DNA of 64,000 nt from Aliiruegeria sabulilitoris (GTDB lineage Bacteria > Pseudomonadota > Alphaproteobacteria > Rhodobacterales > Rhodobacteraceae), in contig NZ_LOAS01000001.1 of NCBI RefSeq assembly GCF_001558155.1, positions 186,001 through 250,000 on the forward strand, in the 5' to 3' direction. Each line of letters starts with the position of its first letter. Position 1 is the first letter of the stretch. The notes beneath the pieces were generated by a model. It worked only from the letters and a program-made list of their open reading frames with translations, searched no databases and was not told the DNA's origin. The position numbers and the translations under genes are program-made. This document shows positions 50,540 to 58,923 of the stretch, one piece after another.

Positions 50540-51377
50540 GCTTCTCTCCTTTTCCTGCGTGGACGGGCCGGGCAGCCGCATGGTGCTGTTCCTGCAGGGG
50601 TGCAATTTCTCCTGCGCGACCTGCCACAACCCGCACACGATGGCCTTCTGCAACGATTGCGGAGACTGCGTGGCGGCCTGTCATGCCGGATCCCTGTCGC
50701 TCGTGGATGGGCATATCCATTTCGATCCCACCGCGTGCGACCAATGCGATGAATGTCTCCGGATTTGCCCGATCCACGCCAACCCGATGGCGCAACATAT
50801 GGAGCTGTCGGAAGTCCTCGATAGGCTCCGCCGGGACAGCGTCTTTCTCGACGGCATCACGGTTTCGGGTGGCGAGGCGACGGTTCAGCTCAAATTCGTG
50901 ACCGCCCTTTTCAAGGCGATCAAACAGGACCCTTCCCTCGCTCACCTGACCTGCATGATCGACAGCAACGGCCATCTTGGCCCCGCCGGCTGGGCGCAGG
51001 TACTGCCCTGGACCGACGGCGTCATGCTGGACATCAAGGCGATGGACCCCGGCACGCATAAGCGCCTGACAGGCCGGGACAACACAAAGGTGCTGGAGAG
51101 CGCGCGGATCCTGCATGATGCGGGGCGCCTTGAGGAATTGCGGCTGCTCGTCATTCCGGGCCTCACCGACAGCGTGGCGGAAGTCGCGGCGCTCACGGAT
51201 TTCATCAATGGGTTGGATCCGGCGACACGGCTGCGCCTGAACGCGTTCCAGCACCACGGTGTCGTCGGTTCCGCGCGGGACTGGCCGGCGGCCGATCGCG
51301 CCTGCGTGGAGCGAGTCGCCACCATGCTCGAAGGCGCGGGGTTGTCGGCAGTAGCCCGGCCCACCGTCTATCTTTAG
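50511..51377 (+). CDS. yjjW: Glycyl-radical enzyme activase, YjjW family
   Basis: A 288-residue radical-SAM enzyme that installs the radical on YjjI. The SAM cluster motif is C31-N-F-S-C35-A-T-C38 after D-G-P-G-S-R. Two ferredoxin-like auxiliary cluster motifs follow (C47-x-x-C50-x-x-C53-x-x-x-C57 and C76-x-x-C79-x-x-C82-x-x-x-C86), as in other activases with an inserted 8-Fe ferredoxin. The S-G-G-E motif near residue 119 binds SAM. The first ATG lies inside yjjI; the third codon is a second ATG (M-P-R-A-T-V). Intact in length and motifs. Confidence 0.92.
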   Translation: MNMPRATVSKLLSFSCVDGPGSRMVLFLQGCNFSCATCHNPHTMAFCNDCGDCVAACHAGSLSLVDGHIHFDPTACDQCDECLRICPIHANPMAQHMELSEVLDRLRRDSVFLDGITVSGGEATVQLKFVTALFKAIKQDPSLAHLTCMIDSNGHLGPAGWAQVLPWTDGVMLDIKAMDPGTHKRLTGRDNTKVLESARILHDAGRLEELRLLVIPGLTDSVAEVAALTDFINGLDPATRLRLNAFQHHGVVGSARDWPAADRACVERVATMLEGAGLSAVARPTVYL

Positions 51378-51444
51378 CCGATAATCGGGCTGAATTTCGC
51401 GCAGGCCTCCCAAAACGCGCCGATGCGCGTCATTCTGAGGCGGT

Positions 51445-54015
51445 GTGGGCAATGCTGCGAACTTGCGAGTATTCGCATCTGCGATAAACTTCCCTCGCGG
51501 GGGATGTTCGACCCGCAATATACCAGGACGGCACTTAATCAGATACTTACCTACATTCGTGATCGCATTGATCCTCCTGCTTGTTGCGGTTCTCGCCGAC
51601 CGTCAACAAGGCAAGGTGCTATTGCAAGACAGCTGGGAACAGGTGGGAATAACGCTCGAAACCACCCGCTCGCGTTTCGAGCGGCGTCTCGACACCAATA
51701 TCGAGATACTCCACGAACTTGCCGGCAAACTCGGCTCGTCAGAGGACATCCCGCAATCGGGATTCGAACTCCTCGCCGAGAGCGCCTTTGGCGAGCGTCC
51801 GGAAGCGCTTGTCACGGAGTTCTCACCCGATTTCGTCACGACGTTCGTGTATCCGGTCGAAGGCAATCGCGCGCGCATAGGCCGTGACCTGCGCGACAAG
51901 CCGGGTCCGGCCAGCGCCCCTCCGCGGCTGAGATCGCAGCTCGGCGCCTTCATGTATGGCCCGGTCAAGCTCGAAGACGGGACGAGCGTTCTGGGCCTGC
52001 ATCTGCCGCTGCTGAAACTGGACAACGACCCGGTGTCGGTGGTCGGAGCAATCTCCGTGCTGCTCGACATCGAAGCAATGTTTCGCCTGAGCGGCATACC
52101 GGACCCGGACGGCGAAACCGAATATCTCGTCCTGTTCGAGAACGACGCCGAGGGCGCGCAGAACATCCTCCATGGTTCGATGGGTGTCATGGAAGACTCC
52201 CCCGTCACCTCCGAGATTTCGTTCCCATACGGGCACTGGACCATCCTCGCGCGTCCGTATGACGGGTGGCGCCCCGACAGGGAGGCACAGCGTTCCTATC
52301 GGCTCCTTCTGCTGGCGCTTGGCGTGATCATTCTCGTGCCCGCACTCTTCGCCAACCGTTTCGCAGTTGCACGCAGGGAATCGATCCTCGAATTGGAGGC
52401 TGCCAAGACCCAGCTTTCCGGCGTGCTGCATAACATGCCGGGCGTCGTCTTCACCTATCGAATGCCGCCTGGCCATGTGCGCCCAGGGCCGACGGATGAG
52501 ATCTACTTTTTCCAGAGAGAAAGCTGCACGGAAATCTGGGGGATCGATGCCACGATCCTCGAGAATGACATCGTGAAGCTCTGGAGCCTCGTAAGCGACG
52601 AAGACGCGCTGGAACGGTTTCTGGACGAGATCGCGCAATCGGCGACCGAGCTGCGGGAATGGCATTTTGTCTGGCCAACGCGCATGCCAGACGGCACCGA
52701 AAAGTGGCTGGAAGGTCGCGGGCACCCGACCAAACTGCCCGATGGAGCGACGCTCTGGTACAGCCTGATCATCGATGTAACCGAAGAGGTCGAGCGCAAG
52801 GCAGAGTTGGAGCACCAGAAGGAACTGGCCTATCTCGCACAGAAGAACGACAGTCTTGGCAAGCTGACCGGCGGTGTCGCCCATGATTTCAACAACCTTT
52901 TGGCAGTGATCATGGGCAACCAAGAGCTCCTGCGGGACGCGCTGACAGGCGGGCCCGATGCGCGGCCGGACTTGCTCGAATTCGTCGACAACAGCCTGAA
53001 GGCCAGCGAACGTGGCGCAGGCCTGACACGCAAGATGCTTGCTTTCGCCCGGCGCGCGCGGCTCGAACCGGCCGTGCTGGATCTCAACCAGGTCGTTCGG
53101 GAAACCGCTGCCTGGGCTGGTCGCACAATGCCAGAATCCATACAGGTGGTGACTGAGTTCGACGAGGCGCTCCCCAAGGTGAAACTCGACAGGGGATCTT
53201 CCGAAAACGCCCTGCTCAACCTCATGGTCAACGCGCGGGATGCGATGCCAGAGGGCGGGACACTCACAATCAGCACGTCGGCCGTCAGCCTGAAGCAGGA
53301 CGATCCGGTTTGTGGGAGCATGGGGCTGGAGCCGGGCACCTATGTTCGTCTGGTGGTGGAGGATACGGGCACCGGCATTTCGCCCGAGATCCTGCCCCGA
53401 ATCTATGAGCCGTTCTTTTCCACCAAGCCGCTCGCTTCTGGCTCCGGCCTTGGCCTGTCGATGGTGCAGGGGTTCATGGAGCAGTCCGGTGGCGCCGTTC
53501 AGGTTACCTCGGAACGCGAAAAGGGCACCCGGTTCGAGTTGTATTTCCGCGCCATGAAGGCAGGCACGGTATCCGACCGGATGCGGCACGACCCCGCCCC
53601 GGCCATGCCGCACAGAAAGCGGCGGATCCTGCTCGTGGAAGACGAGAGCGACGTGCGCAAGGTCCTGTCGTCGATCCTGTCGGCGGCCGGCTACGCGTTG
53701 ATCGAAGCGGAAACGGGCGATGATGCTTTCGAGCTGTTCAAGCAATCGCCCGATGTCGACCTGCTGCTCACCGATATCGTGATGCCGGGGAAATTGCAGG
53801 GTTCGGATCTGGCGGGCGCCATTCGCGGCATGGTTCCGAACCTGCCGGTTCTCTTCCTGTCGGGATACGACGTCACATCCGACAAGACGGATAATGGTTC
53901 TCGGGAGCCGGATATCTGGTTGACGAAGCCAGTCAGCCGCAACGCGCTGATCAGGGCGGTGGAACGCGCGCTCGGGCAAGGCGCCGATGGGCAGGCAGGG
54001 ACGCGGGAGATGTGA
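51445..54015 (+). CDS. Hybrid histidine kinase with CHASE-type sensor, PAS-like and receiver domains
   Basis: About 856 residues. A transmembrane helix (I-R-Y-L-P-T-F-V-I-A-L-I-L-L-L) near 32-50 is followed by a periplasmic CHASE-like domain (about 55-280), a second helix (L-L-L-A-L-G-V-I-I-L-V-P) near 290, a PAS-like domain (about 325-450), the H-box G-G-V-A-H-D-F-N-N-L-L with phospho-His near 480, N-box N-A-R-D-A-M-P near 598, G1-box E-D-T-G-T-G-I-S, and a C-terminal receiver with D in L-L-L-T-D-I-V-M-P and K in L-T-K-P-V. No partner response regulator is adjacent. The GTG start is uncertain; a TTG at 51460 is an alternative. The binding-protein gene follows after 7 bases. Confidence 0.88.
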   Translation: MGNAANLRVFASAINFPRGGCSTRNIPGRHLIRYLPTFVIALILLLVAVLADRQQGKVLLQDSWEQVGITLETTRSRFERRLDTNIEILHELAGKLGSSEDIPQSGFELLAESAFGERPEALVTEFSPDFVTTFVYPVEGNRARIGRDLRDKPGPASAPPRLRSQLGAFMYGPVKLEDGTSVLGLHLPLLKLDNDPVSVVGAISVLLDIEAMFRLSGIPDPDGETEYLVLFENDAEGAQNILHGSMGVMEDSPVTSEISFPYGHWTILARPYDGWRPDREAQRSYRLLLLALGVIILVPALFANRFAVARRESILELEAAKTQLSGVLHNMPGVVFTYRMPPGHVRPGPTDEIYFFQRESCTEIWGIDATILENDIVKLWSLVSDEDALERFLDEIAQSATELREWHFVWPTRMPDGTEKWLEGRGHPTKLPDGATLWYSLIIDVTEEVERKAELEHQKELAYLAQKNDSLGKLTGGVAHDFNNLLAVIMGNQELLRDALTGGPDARPDLLEFVDNSLKASERGAGLTRKMLAFARRARLEPAVLDLNQVVRETAAWAGRTMPESIQVVTEFDEALPKVKLDRGSSENALLNLMVNARDAMPEGGTLTISTSAVSLKQDDPVCGSMGLEPGTYVRLVVEDTGTGISPEILPRIYEPFFSTKPLASGSGLGLSMVQGFMEQSGGAVQVTSEREKGTRFELYFRAMKAGTVSDRMRHDPAPAMPHRKRRILLVEDESDVRKVLSSILSAAGYALIEAETGDDAFELFKQSPDVDLLLTDIVMPGKLQGSDLAGAIRGMVPNLPVLFLSGYDVTSDKTDNGSREPDIWLTKPVSRNALIRAVERALGQGADGQAGTREM

Positions 54016-54022
54016 CGGGACG

Positions 54023-54994
54023 ATGGCAAAGCGACTTTTCCGTGCCCTGATCGCCGCGCTCATTCTGGGCGTATCGCTCCCGGCCCGCGCGGCCGATCAC
54101 GTAGCGATCGGGGAGCCAACTTGGATCGGAGCCCAGATCATGGCGCGGCTCATCGGTCATATTATCGAGGACCGCTTCGACATATCCGCCACCTATGTTC
54201 CCCGCGCCAATGCCGGGATCTTTGCCGCGATGGACCTGGGGCGCGGAGAGATCGACGTTCATCCCGATGTCTGGCTGCCCAACCAGTCTTCCCTGGTGGA
54301 TCTCTACGTGAAACGGAAGGGAACGGTCTTCCTGTCCAGTGGTAGCTATTTCGGGCGCAGCGGTATCTGTCTTCCAAGGGGCTATGCAGAGCGGCACGAC
54401 ATCCACGCGGTTCAAGAACTCGCGGATCCCCGCCTGCGCGGGCTTCTGGACACGGACGGGGACGGGGTCAATGACATCTGGATCGGAGAGGAGGGCTGGG
54501 CCTCCACCAATGTCCACAAGGTGAAACTGCGCGACTACGGTCTCGAAACGGCATTGGTCGCAAATACCGAGAACGAGGCCCTTTACCACGACCGTATGGC
54601 ACAGATTCTGGCGGATGGCGGCGGCGCTGTCTTTTACTGCTACACGCCGCATTACGTTCAGGTGCTGTTCGATCTGGTCATGTTGACAGAGCCCGCGCAT
54701 GATCCCGCGACGTACCGTCCCGTTTACCCCGATCAGGATGCCCGCTGGTTCGAGCTGTCCCATGTGGCGTCGGCCGATCGGATCAAGACAGTGCGCGTGG
54801 CCTATTCCGGCCGGCTGAACCGAAGCTTTCCAGAGGCGGCGCATTTTCTGTCGAGCATGGACATGGACGCCTCCGACCTCTCGGACCTGATTCTGGCGGT
54901 GCAGGTCGATGGCCAGAAAATCGACGTGGCGGTCGACGCCTGGATCGCTGAAAATCCGCAGGTCATCGATCGCTGGTTGGTCGGCGCTGAATGA
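54023..54994 (+). CDS. Glycine-betaine/choline-type (OpuAC/ProX) periplasmic binding protein, orphan
   Basis: A 323-residue exported protein of the OpuAC family. Signal peptide residues 1-23 (M-A-K-R-L-F ... L-P-A-R-A-A-D). The OpuAC fold is indicated by V-A-I-G-E-P-T-W near residue 25, D-V-H-P-D-V-W-L-P-N near 82 with aromatic ligand residues, and A-S-T-N-V-H-K near 165. A Ca-loop-like D-T-D-G-D-G-V-N-D insert lies near 150. There is no permease or ATPase gene nearby; instead it directly follows the CHASE hybrid kinase, so it may deliver a ligand to the sensor. Its end overlaps the convergent esterase gene by 32 bases. Confidence 0.85.
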   Translation: MAKRLFRALIAALILGVSLPARAADHVAIGEPTWIGAQIMARLIGHIIEDRFDISATYVPRANAGIFAAMDLGRGEIDVHPDVWLPNQSSLVDLYVKRKGTVFLSSGSYFGRSGICLPRGYAERHDIHAVQELADPRLRGLLDTDGDGVNDIWIGEEGWASTNVHKVKLRDYGLETALVANTENEALYHDRMAQILADGGGAVFYCYTPHYVQVLFDLVMLTEPAHDPATYRPVYPDQDARWFELSHVASADRIKTVRVAYSGRLNRSFPEAAHFLSSMDMDASDLSDLILAVQVDGQKIDVAVDAWIAENPQVIDRWLVGAE

Positions 54995-55898
54995 CCTTGG
55001 CGATTGAGCGCCCTTCCTGAAGGACGACCTCGACGATCTGCGTGCGCAGGAACGAGAGGAAATTGTCGTCCGAAACCATGACTGCGCGGATCCGCTCCGC
55101 GTCGTCCTGCCAGATCGCGATGCCTTCCAGGTTGCCGTGCCTCCCTGGAAGCGACTTGTAGAGCATTTCGCCATCTAGGATCCCGTCGGCCTCCGAAATG
55201 TCGAAGCGCCGGATACGACTGCGAAAGCCGAACCCGACGAAGCCCCGTTCCAGAAGGTAAAGCTGGCCATCGGGGCCGAAATCGGCGCCAACAGCATTCC
55301 AGCCGAACCCGCGCGAGAGAAAAAACGGCTGTCGCCACGACTGGCCGTCATAGGTGTAAACCGGATAGGTGGTTTTCGAGTCCGGTTTCTCGGGAAGGGT
55401 CAGAATCGTTCCATCGGGCAAGCTGGCCAGTGCTTCAAGGCTGCCATTGGCTTTCATGTGATAAAAGGCTTTGCTCCGCGCAAGCCGCTCCGGTAGAGGC
55501 CCATCAGGGTCGTGGCGCCACACCCGGCTGTTACTTTCATAGGACACGAGAAAAGTTCCGTCGCTTTCAAGCGAAACCCCCTCGGCATCTTCGACGAAAG
55601 GGTAGATCCACGGACCAAAATCGCTCTTCAGCCACTCGGGCTCCCCTGCTTCCACGGCCACCAGCCGCCCACCTTCCCTGATCAGGCGCCCACGGGTAAA
55701 GGCACCGGCGTCGCCAACGGCCAGAAAGCCCACGCCGTCCGGCAACAGGTCAACCGCCGACCAGCCACCGAAATTCTCGCTTTCCATGCTCCAGGATATG
55801 GCCGTGACATTCCTGGGCAGGATCTCGCGTACAGCCAGACCCGCCACAAGGAACAGACACGCCAGCGCGATCAGCGCGACGACAATACGGCGCCACAT
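54963..55898 (-). CDS. Esterase-like activity of phytase family protein, membrane-anchored
   Basis: A 311-residue protein with an N-terminal signal anchor (I-V-V-A-L-I-A-L-A-C-L-F-L-V-A) and a beta-propeller-like body of the phytase/esterase-like family: G-G-W-S-A-V-D-L near residue 44, E-D-A-E-G-V-S-L near 101, L-P-E-K-P near 165 and G-R-H-G-N-L-E-G-I-A near 255, where acidic residues would bind calcium. The real activity of this family in bacteria is not well known. It overlaps the upstream mepA by 28 bases on the same strand and the convergent OpuAC-like gene by 32 bases. Confidence 0.78.
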   Translation of the reverse strand: MWRRIVVALIALACLFLVAGLAVREILPRNVTAISWSMESENFGGWSAVDLLPDGVGFLAVGDAGAFTRGRLIREGGRLVAVEAGEPEWLKSDFGPWIYPFVEDAEGVSLESDGTFLVSYESNSRVWRHDPDGPLPERLARSKAFYHMKANGSLEALASLPDGTILTLPEKPDSKTTYPVYTYDGQSWRQPFFLSRGFGWNAVGADFGPDGQLYLLERGFVGFGFRSRIRRFDISEADGILDGEMLYKSLPGRHGNLEGIAIWQDDAERIRAVMVSDDNFLSFLRTQIVEVVLQEGRSIAKVIQRRPTSDR

Positions 55899-56773
55899 TG
55901 ACCGGGAAGATCCGCCATTGTGAAATCACGCGCGCTTTTTTTCTTCGGCGCGGGCTTTGCGGGCTTGGTGGCTTTCGGCGGGTTCAGATAGTCGGTCACC
56001 CACCATTGCAGGGTGTCATCGCAACCGTCCTTGCCCTTGGACAGCTCTTTAACGGTCGGGCTTTGCGTTACGCAGCCACTTGCCCCCTTCGGGCACTTCA
56101 GCCGGACGTGGAAATGGTAGTTGTGGCCATAGATCGGACGGATCTTCTGCAACCATTTCCGGTCTTTCCGGCTGGCCGTCTTGCAGAACTCGATCTTGAC
56201 CGGCGGAGTGACGAAAATCCGGTCCACCCGCGGGTCGAGCGCGGCCCGTTTCAGGATCGCGGCATGGGCCGCCGTCCAGTTGCCGTTGACCGATTTCTGG
56301 CTCTCGGCACGCACGTTGATGGAGCTGAGCTTTTCCCGGTCACGGCGGCTCAGGCGCAGGTTGGTCGCCGGTTTCATCCAGATATCGACATCCAGGCCCA
56401 CCTGGTGCGAGGCATGGCCAGAGGTCATCGGCCCGCCACGCGGCTGTGAAATGTCCCCGATATAGAGCCCCTTCCAGCCAACCTTGGTTGCATAGGCCGA
56501 CAGGTCCTTGATGAAATCGATCATCACCGGCTGGCCCCAGTTACGGTTACGCGACAGGCGCATCGCCTGCCAGGTCGGCCCGCTCTCGGGGAGCTGCACG
56601 TTTCCGGCCGCGCAGCCTTTGGAATAGAAGCCGATCGGCTGCGATTTCTGCCGCGAGGCCGTGTCTTTCGATCCGAAAAGCTGGTTCGCCTTCGGCTCGG
56701 CCTGCGCAACGGTGGCCGACAGGATCACGAGGGCAATCAGCCCCGCGACGCGGGCAAGTCGGAAGGTGGACAT
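55871..56773 (-). CDS. mepA: Penicillin-insensitive murein endopeptidase
   Basis: A 300-residue periplasmic zinc peptidase (M74/LAS family) that cleaves D-Ala-meso-DAP cross-links in peptidoglycan. Signal peptide residues 1-25 (ends A-Q-A-E). Zinc ligands are visible in S-G-H-A-S-H-Q-V-G-L-D-V-D (His and Asp) and in the later Y-G-H-N-Y-H-F-H-V-R-L motif. Cysteines are paired for disulfides. The Lys-rich C-terminal tail (P-A-K-P-A-P-K-K-K) is longer than in E. coli (274 residues). The ATG at 56773 follows GGGGAGAGAGCAGC. It overlaps the upstream permease gene by 37 bases. Confidence 0.92.
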   Translation of the reverse strand: MSTFRLARVAGLIALVILSATVAQAEPKANQLFGSKDTASRQKSQPIGFYSKGCAAGNVQLPESGPTWQAMRLSRNRNWGQPVMIDFIKDLSAYATKVGWKGLYIGDISQPRGGPMTSGHASHQVGLDVDIWMKPATNLRLSRRDREKLSSINVRAESQKSVNGNWTAAHAAILKRAALDPRVDRIFVTPPVKIEFCKTASRKDRKWLQKIRPIYGHNYHFHVRLKCPKGASGCVTQSPTVKELSKGKDGCDDTLQWWVTDYLNPPKATKPAKPAPKKKSARDFTMADLPGQCGAVLSSR

Positions 56774-58110
56774 GCTGCTCTCTCCCCATTGGGTTTCACC
56801 CAGACTAGCAGCACCAACCCCAATCCAAAAAGGATTATCAGCGGCAATATCCCCAATTGCTGGCTTCTGGTGATATCGGTGACCACGCCGATGGCAAGCG
56901 GTGCCATGAACGCCGTCGCCTTGCCCGCCAGCGCATAGAGGCCAAAGGCCTGTGTCATGCGTTCGGGGTCGCTTTGACGGCACATCATCGTCCGGCTCGC
57001 CGATTGCAGGGCACCGCCCGCCGCGCCGATGCTTGCGCCCATGGCGTAGAAAACGAGGTCCGGCAGGGTCGACTCCGCCGCAACCGCCACGCCGAAGACG
57101 CTCTCGCGGCTGACGAAGATGACCGCGATGCAGATCGCGGTGAGGATCAGGACGCAGCAGATGATCAACGGTTTCGGGCCGAAACGGTTATCCGCCATAC
57201 CCCCGAGCCAGGCGAAGAGCGCGGCGGCGATCACCGAGATGATCCCGAAGATCCCGGTGTCGATCACGCCCCAGCCAAGAACGCCCGCCGCATAGAGTCC
57301 GCCAAAGATATACAGTCCGTTGAGCGCATCGCGGTACAACATGGAAGAGCCGAGAAAGGCGAAGAGCGACGGTGTCTGCGGCAGCGCTCGCAGGGTCGAG
57401 CGCAATTCGGGCCAGGCGTCCTTCGCCGCTTGCCGCAGCGGTACGGTCGCATGGTTCGCCGGCTCCTTCACCCAGAGAAAGAACGGGATCATGAACAGAA
57501 TGTACCAAAGCGCCGTGAACGGCCCGACGAAACGGGTCCCTTCCCGCGCGACCGGGTCGAGGCCGAAAGCGGGGGCGAGGCCAAGAAGCGTGGTGCCCTC
57601 GGCGCTCTCGGCGAAAAAGAACAGCATCAGCACAAGCGCGATCAGCCCGCCGACATAGCCAAAGGCCCAGCCGGAGCCGGAAATTCCACCGATCTCGTTG
57701 GCGTCTCCAAGATCCGGCAGCAGCGAATTGGTGAAAATCGTCGCGAATTCCATCCCGATCAGCCCGATGCCGAACAGTCCCAGAATCAGCAACAGATTGA
57801 AACCGCCAGGATCCGCGAACCATGCCCCGGCCGAGCCGACAACATAGAGCAACGAAAACGCCCCGACCCAGCCGATACGGTGACCGCCCTTGTCGGCCAT
57901 CGCGCCCAGAAATGGCGCCGTGACCGCGATCACGGCACCCGCCAGCCCGATCGTGTAGCCCCACGCTGCCTGCGCGGCTGCTCCGTCGGACAAGAGTTCC
58001 TTGATATACGGGCCGAAAATGAAGGTGATCAGAAGCGTGTTATATGGTTGGCTGGCCCAATCGAAGAAGAACCAGCCCCAGATACGCTTCCGGTGCGAAA
58101 TGCCTGTCAT
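56737..58110 (-). CDS. MFS transporter, UMF1/Atg22-like
   Basis: A 457-residue inner-membrane protein with 12 predicted helices. The opening W-G-W-F-F-F-D-W-A-S-Q-P-Y-N-T is the signature of the UMF1 (Atg22/BtlA) branch of the major facilitator superfamily, thought to move amino acids or sugars. The loop A-M-A-D-K-G-G-H-R is the MFS motif A equivalent. The ATG at 58110 (M-T-G-I-S-H-R-K-R) starts just before helix 1; the longer frame is not needed. First in a chain of overlapping genes with mepA and the esterase-like gene. Confidence 0.9.
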   Translation of the reverse strand: MTGISHRKRIWGWFFFDWASQPYNTLLITFIFGPYIKELLSDGAAAQAAWGYTIGLAGAVIAVTAPFLGAMADKGGHRIGWVGAFSLLYVVGSAGAWFADPGGFNLLLILGLFGIGLIGMEFATIFTNSLLPDLGDANEIGGISGSGWAFGYVGGLIALVLMLFFFAESAEGTTLLGLAPAFGLDPVAREGTRFVGPFTALWYILFMIPFFLWVKEPANHATVPLRQAAKDAWPELRSTLRALPQTPSLFAFLGSSMLYRDALNGLYIFGGLYAAGVLGWGVIDTGIFGIISVIAAALFAWLGGMADNRFGPKPLIICCVLILTAICIAVIFVSRESVFGVAVAAESTLPDLVFYAMGASIGAAGGALQSASRTMMCRQSDPERMTQAFGLYALAGKATAFMAPLAIGVVTDITRSQQLGILPLIILFGLGLVLLVWVKPNGERAACPPSDLPASRG

Positions 58111-58187
58111 GCTTGTGCACGTCCCGTGTCGTCCTCCATGCATTTCGCATGAAGCCTGTGCCACGGGCAAGCTGCCCGAGCGGGCAG

Positions 58188-58388
58188 CTAGTATGCGACG
58201 CGGAGGGGGGGCTGCGCGGATCCCTTGACCGGGCCGATATCTTCGCCAAAGGCTGCGGCCAGCGAGATCATCGCCGCTTCATGCTGTTCCGGCGCAACCA
58301 TAGGTCCGAAGCGGACACCGGCCGAAAAGAGCCCCGCGATCAATGTCACGGCTGCGGCGGTTACGCGAAGGGCTGGCACGATCTGCAT
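58188..58388 (-). CDS. Small hypothetical membrane or exported protein
   Basis: A 66-residue frame starting M-Q-I-V-P-A-L-R-V-T-A-A-A-V-T-L, which looks like a signal peptide or single anchor helix, followed by a short polar region. The frame extends upstream to 58523 but that part lacks protein character. No ribosome binding site of note and no recognised family. It may be a real small gene; evidence is weak. Confidence 0.35.
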   Translation of the reverse strand: MQIVPALRVTAAAVTLIAGLFSAGVRFGPMVAPEQHEAAMISLAAAFGEDIGPVKGSAQPPLRVAY

Positions 58389-58532
58389 GACGACCTCGGT
58401 TTTTGCTCGGCTCCCGTCCGTTTTCCCATTCCGTGACGTCACCAATGGGGCGAGCGTGGGGCAAAAGCCCGGCCCTCGCTCCGATGCCGCCACCTGAACG
58501 CCACAATTCGAGCGTTGCGCCATGGCGAGCCG

Positions 58533-58871
58533 TCAGTCGTAAAAGGGAGTCATCTGGGCGACGATAACCGCGTTCTCATCCAGGGCGCGCTGCATCAGTG
58601 TGCGCTCCTCGTCGGGCACTTCATGGCCCTCGGCCAGCCGCTCTTCGAGTGTGCCGTAGCCCGTCACGTCCAGCGGGGCCAGTTCGGCCTGTTTGAGAAT
58701 GGCCACTGTTTCCCGCACGGCTTCGGCCTCGTCCACACCGGAGGCGTAGCACATCAACGCCGCCCCGGTGGAATCGTTAGGCAGCCCGTCGCCCTCATGA
58801 CGACCGACCTCGACAAGCAGGGTATAGGCCTGTTGCGGCTTGCGGGGCTTCTTTTGCTTTTTCTCGCTCAT
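58533..58871 (-). CDS. Conserved-looking hypothetical protein, small acidic
   Basis: A 112-residue cytoplasmic protein. The N-terminus is very basic (M-S-E-K-K-Q-K-K-P-R-K-P-Q-Q), followed by a compact mixed alpha/beta region (Y-T-L-L-V-E-V-G-R near residue 17, E-A-E-A-V-R-E-T-V-A-I-L-K near 49, G-T-L-E-E-R-L near 73). The composition and third-base G/C bias are those of a coding sequence. I do not recognise the family. It lies 52 bases downstream of the large unknown gene on the same strand. Confidence 0.65.
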   Translation of the reverse strand: MSEKKQKKPRKPQQAYTLLVEVGRHEGDGLPNDSTGAALMCYASGVDEAEAVRETVAILKQAELAPLDVTGYGTLEERLAEGHEVPDEERTLMQRALDENAVIVAQMTPFYD

Positions 58872-58923
58872 GGCATGGCCATAGGCGGTTCCGTCAAACT
58901 TGCCAAGCCGCCACCGACAGGTG

